A DNA stretch of 64,000 nucleotides from Stygiobacter electus (GTDB lineage: Bacteria > Bacteroidota > Ignavibacteria > Ignavibacteriales > Melioribacteraceae): assembly GCA_029210465.1 (NCBI GenBank), contig JARGDL010000003.1, positions 186,001 to 250,000 on the forward strand. The letters are read 5' to 3'. Both the position numbers and the translations under genes were made by a program. Shown here in pieces: positions 34,541-42,705 of this stretch; position 1 is the stretch's first letter, and the number at the start of each line of letters is the position of its first letter. The notes below the pieces were generated by a model. The model did not search any database and had not been told where the DNA came from. It worked only from the letters and a program-made list of their open reading frames with translations.

Positions 34541-34568
34541 AAAGCCGATAGAAAAAACTATCGGCTTT
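34541..34568 (-). terminator. Intrinsic terminator between pilin genes and pilC
   Basis: AAAGCCGATAG (34541-34551) and CTATCGGCTTT (34558-34568) form a perfect 11-bp stem with a six-base loop. Read on the minus strand, the second arm runs directly into a series of T residues. It sits 26 bases after the stop of the first pilin gene and 23 bases before the pilC start, so it should stop most pilin transcripts and let only a fraction continue into the machine genes. Confidence 0.85.
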
Positions 34569-34593
34569 AATTTAAGAAAATTTAAACTAAAAA

Positions 34594-34977
34594 TTAATTG
34601 TTGGGTGTTGCTTTAATACTATCCGCTGTAACAACCATTGTTACTTTAACTTTATTAGTACCATCATTGCCTTTTTCATTTCCTGTACCAACTAAAGTAA
34701 CTGTTTGAGCGGCAACTGTAGCAGTATAAGTACCATTACCAGTAGTAGCTAATGCTGTTGGAATTGTCCAGCCAGTAAAGGTATTTCCACCACCACCAAG
34801 AGCGGTTGGTTTTCTGTAAAATTGTTGAGCCATTGATGCTAAGTTTGTTAAGTCTGCAATTACTGCATCTCTATTTGCTTGAGAACTGCTTGCTGTAAAT
34901 ACATTAATACCTACAACTACAGCGATACCAACAATGATAACGCCAAGAACGATGAGTAAAAGTTGTTGTTGACCCAT
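34594..34977 (-). CDS. Non-canonical type IV pilin-like protein (first of a tandem pair)
   Basis: A 127-residue protein that begins MGQQQLLLIVLGVIIVGIA: a two-residue pre-region, Gly2, then an uninterrupted hydrophobic helix (about 5-25). A helical part (ANRDAVIADLTNLASMAQQFY), the block KPTALGGGGNTFTGW, and a Thr/Val/Ala-rich beta region follow. The length and helix-then-beta-domain plan match a small pilin, but the usual basic leader, FTLIE and the Glu at +5 are absent: after Gly come Gln-Gln-Gln-Leu-Leu. The ATG has GGAGTTAC upstream. It sits next to pilC, pilB, pilT and a secretin and shares 50 or more conserved residues with the neighbouring paralogue. It is probably a major pilin subunit. 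A predicted prepilin peptidase is not in the window. Confidence 0.8.
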   Translation of the reverse strand: MGQQQLLLIVLGVIIVGIAVVVGINVFTASSSQANRDAVIADLTNLASMAQQFYRKPTALGGGGNTFTGWTIPTALATTGNGTYTATVAAQTVTLVGTGNEKGNDGTNKVKVTMVVTADSIKATPNN

Positions 34978-35032
34978 AATGTAACTCCTTTTTGATTGTT
35001 ATTGTTTTGTTATTTATCAGTTAAAGAAAAAG

Positions 35033-35413
35033 CTAATTTATATTTGTTGTTCTATAAAAACTTGGATAAACTGCAATTCTAACTTTTAAACTATCTGAAC
35101 CTGTTACAACTTCATTACCAATTGCCAAAATAACAACACTATCATCATAAACTTGAGCAACATAATGACCTGCGGCAGTAACTTGCAATTCAGGAGCTAT
35201 TGACCAACCAGTAAATTTTCTATTTCCACCGCCAAGAGCTGTCGGTTTCAAATAATAATTTTGTGCCATTGACGCTAAATTAACAAGTTCATTAGTGATA
35301 ATTGCTCTTTTACTTTCAACTGCATTTGCCTTAAAGAGATTTATTCCAACAAATATTGCAACTCCAACTATTAAAATTCCTAAAAGTATTAATAAAAGTT
35401 GTTGTTGACCCAA
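35033..35413 (-). CDS. Non-canonical type IV pilin-like protein (second of a tandem pair)
   Basis: A 126-residue paralogue of the downstream pilin-like protein. The N-terminus is nearly the same (MGQQQLLLILLGILIVGVA). The helix segment carries ITNELVNLASMAQNYY and is followed by KPTALGGGNRKFTGW; the beta-rich C-terminus diverges (AQVYDDSVVILAIGNEV, then YRTTNIN). Like its partner it lacks a basic leader and Glu5. The start is TTG at 35413 with AGGAG seven bases upstream. The gap to the next pilin is 54 bases. Divergent C-terminal domains with a conserved N-terminal helix are what two subunits of one fibre, or a major and a minor pilin, would show. Function by context and fold plan, not by motif. 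Confidence 0.78.
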   Translation of the reverse strand: MGQQQLLLILLGILIVGVAIFVGINLFKANAVESKRAIITNELVNLASMAQNYYLKPTALGGGNRKFTGWSIAPELQVTAAGHYVAQVYDDSVVILAIGNEVVTGSDSLKVRIAVYPSFYRTTNIN

Positions 35414-35560
35414 ATTTACTCCTAATGCTTAGATGTAATTTTTACATTAATTTTAATTAGGCTTATTTAAAACAACTATTGAACCAGTAATTAATTTATA
35501 AATAAAAAAAGAAATTATCTTGATTTTAATATAATAAATGTATTTTTATAGAAAAAGAGA

Positions 35561-35591
35561 AAAATTGGTTACTATTGAAGTAACCAATTTT
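35561..35591 (-). terminator. Intrinsic terminator downstream of aspS
   Basis: AAAATTGGTTACT (35561-35573) and AGTAACCAATTTT (35579-35591) are perfect 13-bp complements around a five-base loop. On the minus strand the stem is followed by TCTCTTTTTC. It lies about 40 bases after the aspS stop, so aspS transcription probably ends here and the pilin genes need their own promoter in 35414-35560. Confidence 0.85.
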
Positions 35592-35629
35592 GTAAAATCT
35601 ACATGTAAAATATAGAAGAAATGAATTTA

Positions 35630-37396
35630 TTACCTAACTTTAATATGAAGCTCTTTAAGTTGGTTTTCATCAACATGAGAAGGGGAATCATCCATTAAAG
35701 ACATTCCACTTGAAGTTTTAGGAAAGGCAATCACATCGCGAATTGAGTTTCTTCCTGCAAAGAGCATTGCTAACCTATCGAAGCCAAAAGCAATTCCACC
35801 ATGAGGTGGCGCGCCATATTTAAAAGCTCCCATTAAGAAACCAAATTTTTCATTAGCTTCTTTTTCATCAATTCCCAATGTCTTAAACATTTTTGCTTGC
35901 AAGTCAGCATTATGAATTCTGATACTTCCACCTGCAATTTCATTTCCATTCATTACTAAATCGTAAGCTCTTGCTCTAACTTTTGAAGGATCAGTATCCA
36001 TCAATGGAATATCTTCAACTTTTGGAGAAGTGAATGGATGATGCATAGCATAATAACGTTTAGTTTCATCATCCCACTCAAATAATGGGAAATCAGTTAC
36101 CCATAGTAATTGTGGTTCAGCATTTTCATTTATCAAGTTCATTCTCTTTGCCATTTCTAAACGAAGAGAACCCATGTAAGAAAGTGTTTTATATTTATTT
36201 CCACTTAATATGAAAATTAAATCACCATCTTCAGCATTTAATTTTTTAATGATATTTGTTTTTTCTTCTTCAGTTAAAAATTTTGCAATTGGAGCTTCTA
36301 ACTCATTTCCTTTAACACGCATCCAAATTAAACCACCAGCACCAAGTTTTTTTACAAAATCAGTTAAAACATCTAATTGATTTCTTGTGTAATCGCCACA
36401 ACCTTTTGCAAGCAATCCTGTTATTATTCCTTTATTTTCAATTGCTTCTTTGAAAACTCTAAATTCTGTTTTTTGTAAGACATCATTTAATGTTAACATT
36501 TCTAAATCAAAACGAAGATCAGGTTTATCGCTTCCATATTTTTCCATTGCTTCATCATAAGAAAGTCTTTTCAATGGAGTTTGTAATTCTTTGTTCAAAA
36601 TTTCTTTGAAGAAAACTTTCATCAATCCTTCAACAATTTCAAAAATATCCTCGACATCTACGAAGGACATTTCAACATCAATTTGTGTAAATTCATATTG
36701 GCGGTCTGCTCTCAAATCTTCATCACGAAAACATTTTACAATTTGGAAATATCTATCAAGTCCTGCAACCATTAAAATTTGTTTATATGTTTGAGGCGAT
36801 TGAGGAAGAGCATAAAATTTTCCTTTATGTAATCTGCTTGGTACTAAAAAATCACGTGCCCCTTCAGGAGTACTTTTCATTAAAATTGGTGTTTCAACTT
36901 CAACGAAATTATTTTGGTCAAAATATTTTCTGGTTAATAAATACATTTTATGACGAAGCAAAAGACTTTTTTGCATTTCAGCACGACGTAAATCAAGATA
37001 TCTATATTTTAAACGTAAATCTTCATGAACATCAATATTATCTTCGATTGGGAAAGGAGTTGTTTCTGCTGAATTTAAGATTATCAAATTATCTGCAACT
37101 ATATCAATATTTCCAGTTGGCACATTTGGATTTTCGGTTCCTTCTGGTCTTTTTCTAACTTTGCCTTCTACAGAAATTACAAATTCATTTCTTAGTTTTT
37201 TTGCTTGTTCATGTAATGCTTGGTTATGTGAAGGTTCAAAGACAATTTGAGTCATTCCATATCTATCGCGTAGTTCAATAAATATTACTCCGCCTAAATC
37301 TCTTCTAATTGCAACCCAACCATTTAAAACAACATTTTCACCAATGTTAGATTCACGTAATTCGCCACATGTATGCGTTCTTTTCTTAAATTTCAT
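35630..37396 (-). CDS. aspS: Aspartyl-tRNA synthetase
   Basis: The enzyme charges tRNA-Asp with aspartate. The 588-residue bacterial type has an N-terminal OB-fold anticodon-binding domain (about 1-105, VVLNGWVAIRRDLGGVIFIELRDRYG). Class II motif 2 reads FRDEDLRADRQYEFTQIDVEMSF, and motif 3 is GIAFGFDRLAMLFAG near the C-terminus. The GAD insert (about 290-410) is specific to bacterial AspRS. The C-terminal HHPFTSPK and PPHGGIAFG are canonical. It could be discriminating or non-discriminating (also charging tRNA-Asn); this cannot be decided by eye. The ATG is followed immediately by the typical MKFKKRTHTCGELR. It is monocistronic by position, with a terminator behind it. Confidence 0.97.
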   Translation of the reverse strand: MKFKKRTHTCGELRESNIGENVVLNGWVAIRRDLGGVIFIELRDRYGMTQIVFEPSHNQALHEQAKKLRNEFVISVEGKVRKRPEGTENPNVPTGNIDIVADNLIILNSAETTPFPIEDNIDVHEDLRLKYRYLDLRRAEMQKSLLLRHKMYLLTRKYFDQNNFVEVETPILMKSTPEGARDFLVPSRLHKGKFYALPQSPQTYKQILMVAGLDRYFQIVKCFRDEDLRADRQYEFTQIDVEMSFVDVEDIFEIVEGLMKVFFKEILNKELQTPLKRLSYDEAMEKYGSDKPDLRFDLEMLTLNDVLQKTEFRVFKEAIENKGIITGLLAKGCGDYTRNQLDVLTDFVKKLGAGGLIWMRVKGNELEAPIAKFLTEEEKTNIIKKLNAEDGDLIFILSGNKYKTLSYMGSLRLEMAKRMNLINENAEPQLLWVTDFPLFEWDDETKRYYAMHHPFTSPKVEDIPLMDTDPSKVRARAYDLVMNGNEIAGGSIRIHNADLQAKMFKTLGIDEKEANEKFGFLMGAFKYGAPPHGGIAFGFDRLAMLFAGRNSIRDVIAFPKTSSGMSLMDDSPSHVDENQLKELHIKVR

Positions 37397-37510
37397 AACT
37401 ACTAAAAACTCCTTTGAAAAATTTTAGGGGCAAAGATAAACATTTATTAAAGGTACTTCAAACATTGAAATGCATAAATTCTTAAAGGAATGAATAATTA
37501 TGCATTATGC

Positions 37511-38749
37511 TTATTTAGCTAAAATCATTTTTCTCACGGCAAAATAATTGCCTGCTTGCAATGAATAGAAATAAATACCGCTGGATAAGTTTTTTGTATA
37601 TCTCTCATCAAAATCAATTTCATAATAATTAGGTTTTTGAATTTCATCAACAAGTTTTGCAATTTCATTACCAAGTGCATCATAAACAATTAATCTTGTG
37701 TAAGTTTCTTGAGAAATATTATATCGAATTTTTGTTGATAGATTAAAAGGATTGGGATAGTTGTAAAACAAGTAAAATGCAGTTGGTGTTGTACGAATAA
37801 CTTCGGTATCTTTTTCAGTACCAGCATATTCAGAAAGAACACCAAGGGCAAGCTTTGTCATCTTTTCATAAAATGGTTTGTTAACTTTTGAAATATCATC
37901 ACCTGGCTGATGATAATAAAAATTAAAATCCTTGAAGCTTTCAATCAACATTGCGGCAGTATATCCATTTCGCCAAAAAGATGCATGATCACTTGCAGTA
38001 CTACCTGGATAATTTGTAAATAATTTCAATCCAATATTATAATTCTTATTTGTATCATGAAAAACTTGAGCAAGGTGAATTGAATTGACAACATCTTGAA
38101 CATGAACTTCGGCGGCAAAATCATTATTTGAGTCCCAACTTATCATATCCATATTAATTACAGCAATAATACTATCATTATGCGATCTTGCTTGCTGAGC
38201 AAAATAAGCACTACCTAATAATCCTTGTTCTTCTAAATCAAAAAGAGCATAAATAATTGAAAAGTTAAATTGATATTTAGATAAAATTCTTGCGGCTTCT
38301 AAAACAGCAACAGTTCCACTTCCATTGTCATCAGCACCGGGGGCAAAATCACCCAAAGGCATATCATCATAATGAGCACAAATTATTATGAACTGATTTG
38401 GTTTTTCTATTCCACGTTGAATCGCGTAAATGTTTTGCCCATCATTCAAGAAATCCTGCTGATAAACTTGCAGGCCGATTTTATCAAATTTCTTTTTTAA
38501 ATATTGAAATGCATAAGTATTACCTAAATTATTTCTGTAGCGTGATGTAATTTTAATATTTCCAGCACTAAGAGAAATTTCTTTTTCACCAGTTAATTCA
38601 CTTAAATTATTCATTAATGTATCGATATTTACTTTATTTATAATTTCCTCAACAACAGGTTTCTTTTGTGGATAAAGTAATGATGTAATAGAAATGAAAA
38701 TTAGAAATATGTATCTCGTCATAAACAAATTATTCAATCTTTTTATCAT
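37511..38749 (-). CDS. Secreted M28-family metallopeptidase with T9SS sorting domain
   Basis: A 412-residue exported zinc aminopeptidase. After the signal sequence (TRYIFLIFISITSLLYPQ) comes the M28 domain with zinc ligands in ICAHYDDMPL, GADDNGSGTVAVLE (catalytic and bridging Asp), DLEEQGLLGS (Glu pair) and VINMDMISWD; SDHASFWRNG holds a late His. The C-terminal 85 residues begin FYNYPNPFN and continue as a beta-sandwich ending SSGIYFYSLQAG, the type A T9SS sorting domain. That domain should be cleaved during export and anchoring at the cell surface. I choose the ATG at 38749, but 38722 (directly before the signal core) and 38782 remain possible; none has a clear ribosome-binding site. It probably supplies free amino acids from peptides. 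Confidence 0.9.
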   Translation of the reverse strand: MIKRLNNLFMTRYIFLIFISITSLLYPQKKPVVEEIINKVNIDTLMNNLSELTGEKEISLSAGNIKITSRYRNNLGNTYAFQYLKKKFDKIGLQVYQQDFLNDGQNIYAIQRGIEKPNQFIIICAHYDDMPLGDFAPGADDNGSGTVAVLEAARILSKYQFNFSIIYALFDLEEQGLLGSAYFAQQARSHNDSIIAVINMDMISWDSNNDFAAEVHVQDVVNSIHLAQVFHDTNKNYNIGLKLFTNYPGSTASDHASFWRNGYTAAMLIESFKDFNFYYHQPGDDISKVNKPFYEKMTKLALGVLSEYAGTEKDTEVIRTTPTAFYLFYNYPNPFNLSTKIRYNISQETYTRLIVYDALGNEIAKLVDEIQKPNYYEIDFDERYTKNLSSGIYFYSLQAGNYFAVRKMILAK

Positions 38750-38863
38750 TAAAATATAAATTTCCAAGGAATAATAATTCACTTATAATTTTTCAGAAAA
38801 ATTAAATGTTAAATAAAAATAATTTGACTTTAATTTTGTATTTATCTTATTTTGTAAGGTAAA

Positions 38864-38875
38864 TAATAATTATTA
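38864..38875. promoter_or_regulatory. Perfect 12-bp AT palindrome upstream of the Lrp/AsnC gene
   Basis: TAATAATTATTA reads the same on both strands and ends 18 bases before the regulator's ATG. A nearby TTGACT (38824-38829) could be the -35 of its promoter. Lrp/AsnC proteins commonly bind AT-rich palindromes and repress their own gene, so this is a candidate operator. In such AT-rich DNA a chance palindrome is quite possible. Confidence 0.3.
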
Positions 38876-38893
38876 ACTAAATAAATAAGTTTT

Positions 38894-39367
38894 ATGCTAG
38901 ACGAAATTGATATTAAAGTATTAAACGCTCTACAAGAAAATGGAAGAATAAAAAGAAATGTACTTGCAGAGTTAGTTGGTTTATCGGTTCCTTCGTTAAG
39001 TGAAAGAATGAAGAAACTAGAAGAACACAAAATAATTAAAGGCTATCATGCAATTTTAGATCGCAAAGCTTTTCATTACGATATTATGGCTTTTGTACTC
39101 GTTGTCATGGAATCTTCTAAGAACTATGAAAAATTTATTGAACAAGTAAACAAAACTCCGGAAATTCTTGAATGTCATTCAATTCTTGGAGAAGGTTCAC
39201 ACTTGTTAAAAGTAATAGCGAAAGAAACAAAAGATTTAGAAAATCTACTTTCCAAAATTCAGTCTTGGAGTGGAGTAGTAAAAACAGTTACAAGTTTTGT
39301 ATTATCAACATTAAAGGAAACAACAAGTTTAAACTTACAATCAAAAAAGGAGATAAAGCATGGGTAA
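38894..39367 (+). CDS. Lrp/AsnC-family transcriptional regulator
   Basis: A 157-residue DNA-binding protein. The N-terminal winged helix-turn-helix begins [31 protein letters not shown], the standard Lrp entry. The C-terminal RAM effector domain (about 65-145) includes [18 protein letters not shown], the site where amino acids are usually bound. Octamers of these proteins wrap DNA and respond to amino acids. The stop overlaps the glnA start by eight bases, so the two are translationally coupled. The likely role is control of glutamine synthetase and of itself in response to an amino acid; this is inferred from coupling. The C-terminus is extended ([10 protein letters not shown]) because of the overlap. 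Confidence 0.93.
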   Translation: MLDEIDIKVLNALQENGRIKRNVLAELVGLSVPSLSERMKKLEEHKIIKGYHAILDRKAFHYDIMAFVLVVMESSKNYEKFIEQVNKTPEILECHSILGEGSHLLKVIAKETKDLENLLSKIQSWSGVVKTVTSFVLSTLKETTSLNLQSKKEIKHG

Positions 39368-40784
39368 ACAATCTTCACCGATAGATTCGGTAATTTCATT
39401 TATTAAATCTAATAACATAAAATTTGTTGACTTAAAATTCATGGATTTTCCTGGACAATGGCAACACTTTACAATTCCAATAAGTCAATTTCAAGCAGAT
39501 TCATTTGAAAATGGATTTGGATTTGACGGTTCTTCAATCCGTGGTTGGAAAGCAATTAATGAAAGCGATATGCTAATTATACCAGATCCAACAACAATGT
39601 TTGTTGATCCATTTATTAAAGCACCAACTATTTCTTTAATTTGTGATGTTTATGAACCAATCACAAAAGAAAAATATGGACGCTGCCCAAGAAATATTGC
39701 GCAAAAAGCTGAAGCATATTTAAAATCAACAGGAATTGCTGATACTGCTTATTTTGGTCCCGAAGCAGAATTTTTTGTTTTTGATGATGTTCGCTTCGAT
39801 AGCGGACCTAATTACGCTTTCTATCAAGTTGATTCAAATGAAGGCAAATGGAATAGCGGCCGCGAAGAAAATCCAAATCTCGGTTATAAACCAAGATTTA
39901 AAGAAGGATATTTTCCTGTTCCACCAACCGATCAATTAGTTGATTTGAGAAATGAAATGGTTCTTAATCTTGAAAGTTTAGGTATTGAAGTAGAAGCTCA
40001 ACATCATGAAGTTGCAAGTGGCGGCCAATGCGAAATTGATATGAAATTTCGCCCTTTATTAAAAGCAGCCGATCAATTATTAATGTTCAAATATGTTGTA
40101 AAAAACACAGCAATTAAAAATGGTAAAACTGTTACCTATATGCCGAAACCAATTTTTGGTGATAATGGTAGCGGAATGCATGTTCATACTAGTTTGTGGT
40201 TAAAAGGTAAACCTCTTTTTGCTGGTGGAGGTTATGCTGGATTAAGTGATATGGCTCTTTATTTTATTGGTGGATTATTAAAACATGCACCATCACTTTT
40301 AGCAATTACAAATCCAACAACAAATTCATATAAAAGATTAGTTCCTGGTTTTGAAGCACCAGTAAATTTAGCTTATTCATCAAACAACAGAAGCGCTTCA
40401 ATTCGAATTCCTTATGGAAATTCTCCAAAAGCAAAGAGAATTGAATTTCGTTGCCCTGATCCATCTGCAAATCCATATTTAGCATTTGCTGCTATACTGC
40501 TTGCTGGACTTGATGGCATACAAAATAGAATTGATCCAGGTGAACCACTTGATAAAGATATTTATGATTTGTCACCAGAAGAATTAAAAGATGTTCCTTC
40601 TACACCAGAATCATTAGGACATGCATTGAAAGCATTGCAAGATGATCATGAATATTTACTAAAAGGAAATGTATTTACTGAAGATGTTATTAATACATGG
40701 ATAAATTATAAAATTAACAAAGAACTAAAACCAGCAGCATTGCGTCCAACTCCATTTGAGTTCGAACAATATTTTGATGTTTAA
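39360..40784 (+). CDS. glnA: Glutamine synthetase, type I
   Basis: The enzyme joins ammonia to glutamate using ATP and is the main ammonium assimilation step. The 474-residue protein has GSI features: beta-grasp N-terminus with [10 protein letters not shown], the metal site [27 protein letters not shown], the nucleotide loop [41 protein letters not shown] and [14 protein letters not shown]. The Tyr in [12 protein letters not shown] matches the adenylylation-site loop of GSI-beta enzymes, but the enzyme that would modify it is not in the window. The ATG has AAAAGGAG upstream, within the 3' end of the Lrp/AsnC gene. A hairpin terminator follows at 40813. Confidence 0.97.
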   Translation: MGKQSSPIDSVISFIKSNNIKFVDLKFMDFPGQWQHFTIPISQFQADSFENGFGFDGSSIRGWKAINESDMLIIPDPTTMFVDPFIKAPTISLICDVYEPITKEKYGRCPRNIAQKAEAYLKSTGIADTAYFGPEAEFFVFDDVRFDSGPNYAFYQVDSNEGKWNSGREENPNLGYKPRFKEGYFPVPPTDQLVDLRNEMVLNLESLGIEVEAQHHEVASGGQCEIDMKFRPLLKAADQLLMFKYVVKNTAIKNGKTVTYMPKPIFGDNGSGMHVHTSLWLKGKPLFAGGGYAGLSDMALYFIGGLLKHAPSLLAITNPTTNSYKRLVPGFEAPVNLAYSSNNRSASIRIPYGNSPKAKRIEFRCPDPSANPYLAFAAILLAGLDGIQNRIDPGEPLDKDIYDLSPEELKDVPSTPESLGHALKALQDDHEYLLKGNVFTEDVINTWINYKINKELKPAALRPTPFEFEQYFDV

Positions 40785-40812
40785 TAAATTGCCATAGCTT
40801 CTCTTACGAAGT

Positions 40813-40849
40813 AAAAGCCGGATTGATGAAATTTCACAGTTCGGCTTTT
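40813..40849. terminator. Bidirectional-type terminator between glnA and the methyltransferase gene
   Basis: AAAAGCCG (40813-40820) pairs with CGGCTTTT (40842-40849), with a 21-base interior partly able to pair. On the plus strand T residues follow the second arm; on the minus strand the AAAAGCC arm gives a T-run. It lies between the converging ends of glnA and the methyltransferase gene and can serve both. Confidence 0.7.
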
Positions 40850-42271
40850 TTATTTCACAATAATCTCTTGCGTTCTGTATTCACGTGGAAATTGACTTTT
40901 TAATCCATCTTTAGAAGCAACTGCTGTTCCGATGATGTCATTTCTAAATTTAATTACTTTTTGTCCTGTTGTGCTAAAATCTTTTTTTATTGTTCCTCCT
41001 TTTAAGTAAATCTTTAACTGCTCAATATCTAATTCAATAATGTTATTTGTGATCGAATTTCTAAAAATTTGAGCCGCAAGTGAATGAAGTTGAATGTAAC
41101 CTCTCTTTTCAATTGATCCAAGCTTTGAACCAATTCTCATAAAGTTACTTAATGAAGGTGATTCAAAATTTTTTTCAACAAAATAAATATCATTTGTTTT
41201 GATTAAATATTTATACTTAGATAATATTACTTCATCTATTCCGAAATATTCAGAAAGAATTTTCAACTTGTCTTTTATCTTTGAACTTTTTGGATCAACC
41301 AGTTGAATATTATCTTTATTCAATCTTTTAATTTCACTCTTCTCTGTTTTCTCAATTTTTCTCAACTTGCAAATAAAAAATCCTTCAGAATTTATTTCCC
41401 ATGGAATTATTCTTTTTGCTTTTTGAATTGATGAATCTAATTTTTCATTTTCATATTGAGTAAAAGCGTTATGACTTTTAATTGGTAATTTAATCTCAAT
41501 AATTTCGACTGGATATTTTTTTAATATTTTATTTAATACTAATTCATTTTCTTCAATTGATAGTGTGCAAGTTGAATACACAATTTCGCCACCTACCTTA
41601 CACATTTTAATTGCTGAAACAAGTAATCGGGTTTGTAATTCTGTAAAAGAATTTAATCTATTTTCATTCCACCAGTTACTAACTTCATTTTTCTTTTGAA
41701 GAATTCCCAAAGCACTGCATGGTGCATCAACTAAAATTTTATCAAAGTAATTATCATAAATTTGATTTAACAATTCACCTTTACCTTGAATAATTCCAAA
41801 GTTTACAAGATTCATTTTATCAACATTAAAAACTAAACTTTTAACACGCTCTGGTGAAATTTCATTTGCAATTAATGTTCCTTTATTGTTCATCATTTCA
41901 GCAAGTTGAGTTGTTTTTGAACCTGGTGCGGCGCAAAGATCAATTGTTTTATCATTTGAAGATGGATTAAGAATCATGGCAGGAATCATTGAAGACAAAC
42001 TTTGTATGTAATATTTACCCAAAATAAAATCTAAAGTTTTACCAATTAAATGACTTCCTTCAATAACCTGATATGCAAAATGAATATTTTCAACTTGCTT
42101 TAATTGTACACCATAATTTTTCAATGATTGAATTGTTTCATCTGAATTAAAGAAAGGTGATAACCGAATGTAAGTGTTCGAACTGGACTGAATATAAGTT
42201 AAATAGTTTTCTAAATATTCTCTACCAAAATTCCTTAAAATATAATCTGAAATGTTTTGACTGAGAGTCAT
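40850..42271 (-). CDS. NOL1/NOP2/Sun-family 5-methylcytosine RNA methyltransferase (RsmB/RsmF-like)
   Basis: A 473-residue SAM-dependent enzyme expected to methylate a cytosine of 16S rRNA (a tRNA target is also possible). The Rossmann core (about 70-290) has the SAM-binding DLCAAPGSKTTQLAEMM, motif DAPCSALG and motif STCTLS. The first Cys (DAPCS) helps product release and the second (STCT) is the nucleophile; both are present. An N-terminal RNA-binding region (about 1-65) precedes it, and about 160 C-terminal residues could be a PUA-like domain, as in RsmF/YebU. The ATG at 42271 is two codons in from a TTG (42274). It lies four bases after the upstream unknown gene, so the two are cotranscribed. 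Confidence 0.88.
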   Translation of the reverse strand: MTLSQNISDYILRNFGREYLENYLTYIQSSSNTYIRLSPFFNSDETIQSLKNYGVQLKQVENIHFAYQVIEGSHLIGKTLDFILGKYYIQSLSSMIPAMILNPSSNDKTIDLCAAPGSKTTQLAEMMNNKGTLIANEISPERVKSLVFNVDKMNLVNFGIIQGKGELLNQIYDNYFDKILVDAPCSALGILQKKNEVSNWWNENRLNSFTELQTRLLVSAIKMCKVGGEIVYSTCTLSIEENELVLNKILKKYPVEIIEIKLPIKSHNAFTQYENEKLDSSIQKAKRIIPWEINSEGFFICKLRKIEKTEKSEIKRLNKDNIQLVDPKSSKIKDKLKILSEYFGIDEVILSKYKYLIKTNDIYFVEKNFESPSLSNFMRIGSKLGSIEKRGYIQLHSLAAQIFRNSITNNIIELDIEQLKIYLKGGTIKKDFSTTGQKVIKFRNDIIGTAVASKDGLKSQFPREYRTQEIIVK

Positions 42272-42275
42272 CAAA

Positions 42276-42704
42276 TTAATGTCTGAAAAGTTCTAGTGAA
42301 TTAAAAACCTGAACAGAAATTCTATGAAAACCTTTGGAGTTAGGCCAGCGGCGTTTGAAATCAATTTCCATTTCTTTTAAAAATGAATCAAGGTGTTTTT
42401 CGTAATCGCGAACAATTTCATAAACGCGTATATCATTAGATGGCATTTTAATTTCGCTCGGGCGTGAACGATTTGCATAAATTACATATTTTGCCTTGAA
42501 CTGATCATCTGTAGTATAAATTGTTTCACCATTTTCATCTATAATTTGATATGTGTTAAAAAGTGGCGGTGGAAAAATTAAAAGTTTTGTCGGAAGATTA
42601 ATTGTAATACATTCATCTTCATTTTTTAAAAAGTCGTTTGGGAATTTTTTTAACTCCACACGAATCTTATTAATCCAACTTGCTATAAAATCTTTTTCTG
42701 TCAT
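42276..42704 (-). CDS. Conserved-looking hypothetical cytosolic protein
   Basis: A 142-residue soluble protein without signal peptide. It contains a beta-rich middle (CITINLPTKLLIFPPPLFNTYQIIDENGETIYTT) and a helical C-terminus (EIVRDYEKHLDSFLKEMEIDFKRRWPNSKGF). No motif I recognise, and no catalytic signature. It sits between the TolB-like propeller gene (one base away) and the RNA methyltransferase gene (four bases), all on one strand, so it is almost certainly translated from the same messenger. A role near the methyltransferase is only a guess from coupling. Confidence 0.7.
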   Translation of the reverse strand: MTEKDFIASWINKIRVELKKFPNDFLKNEDECITINLPTKLLIFPPPLFNTYQIIDENGETIYTTDDQFKAKYVIYANRSRPSEIKMPSNDIRVYEIVRDYEKHLDSFLKEMEIDFKRRWPNSKGFHRISVQVFNSLELFRH

Positions 42705-42705
42705 T

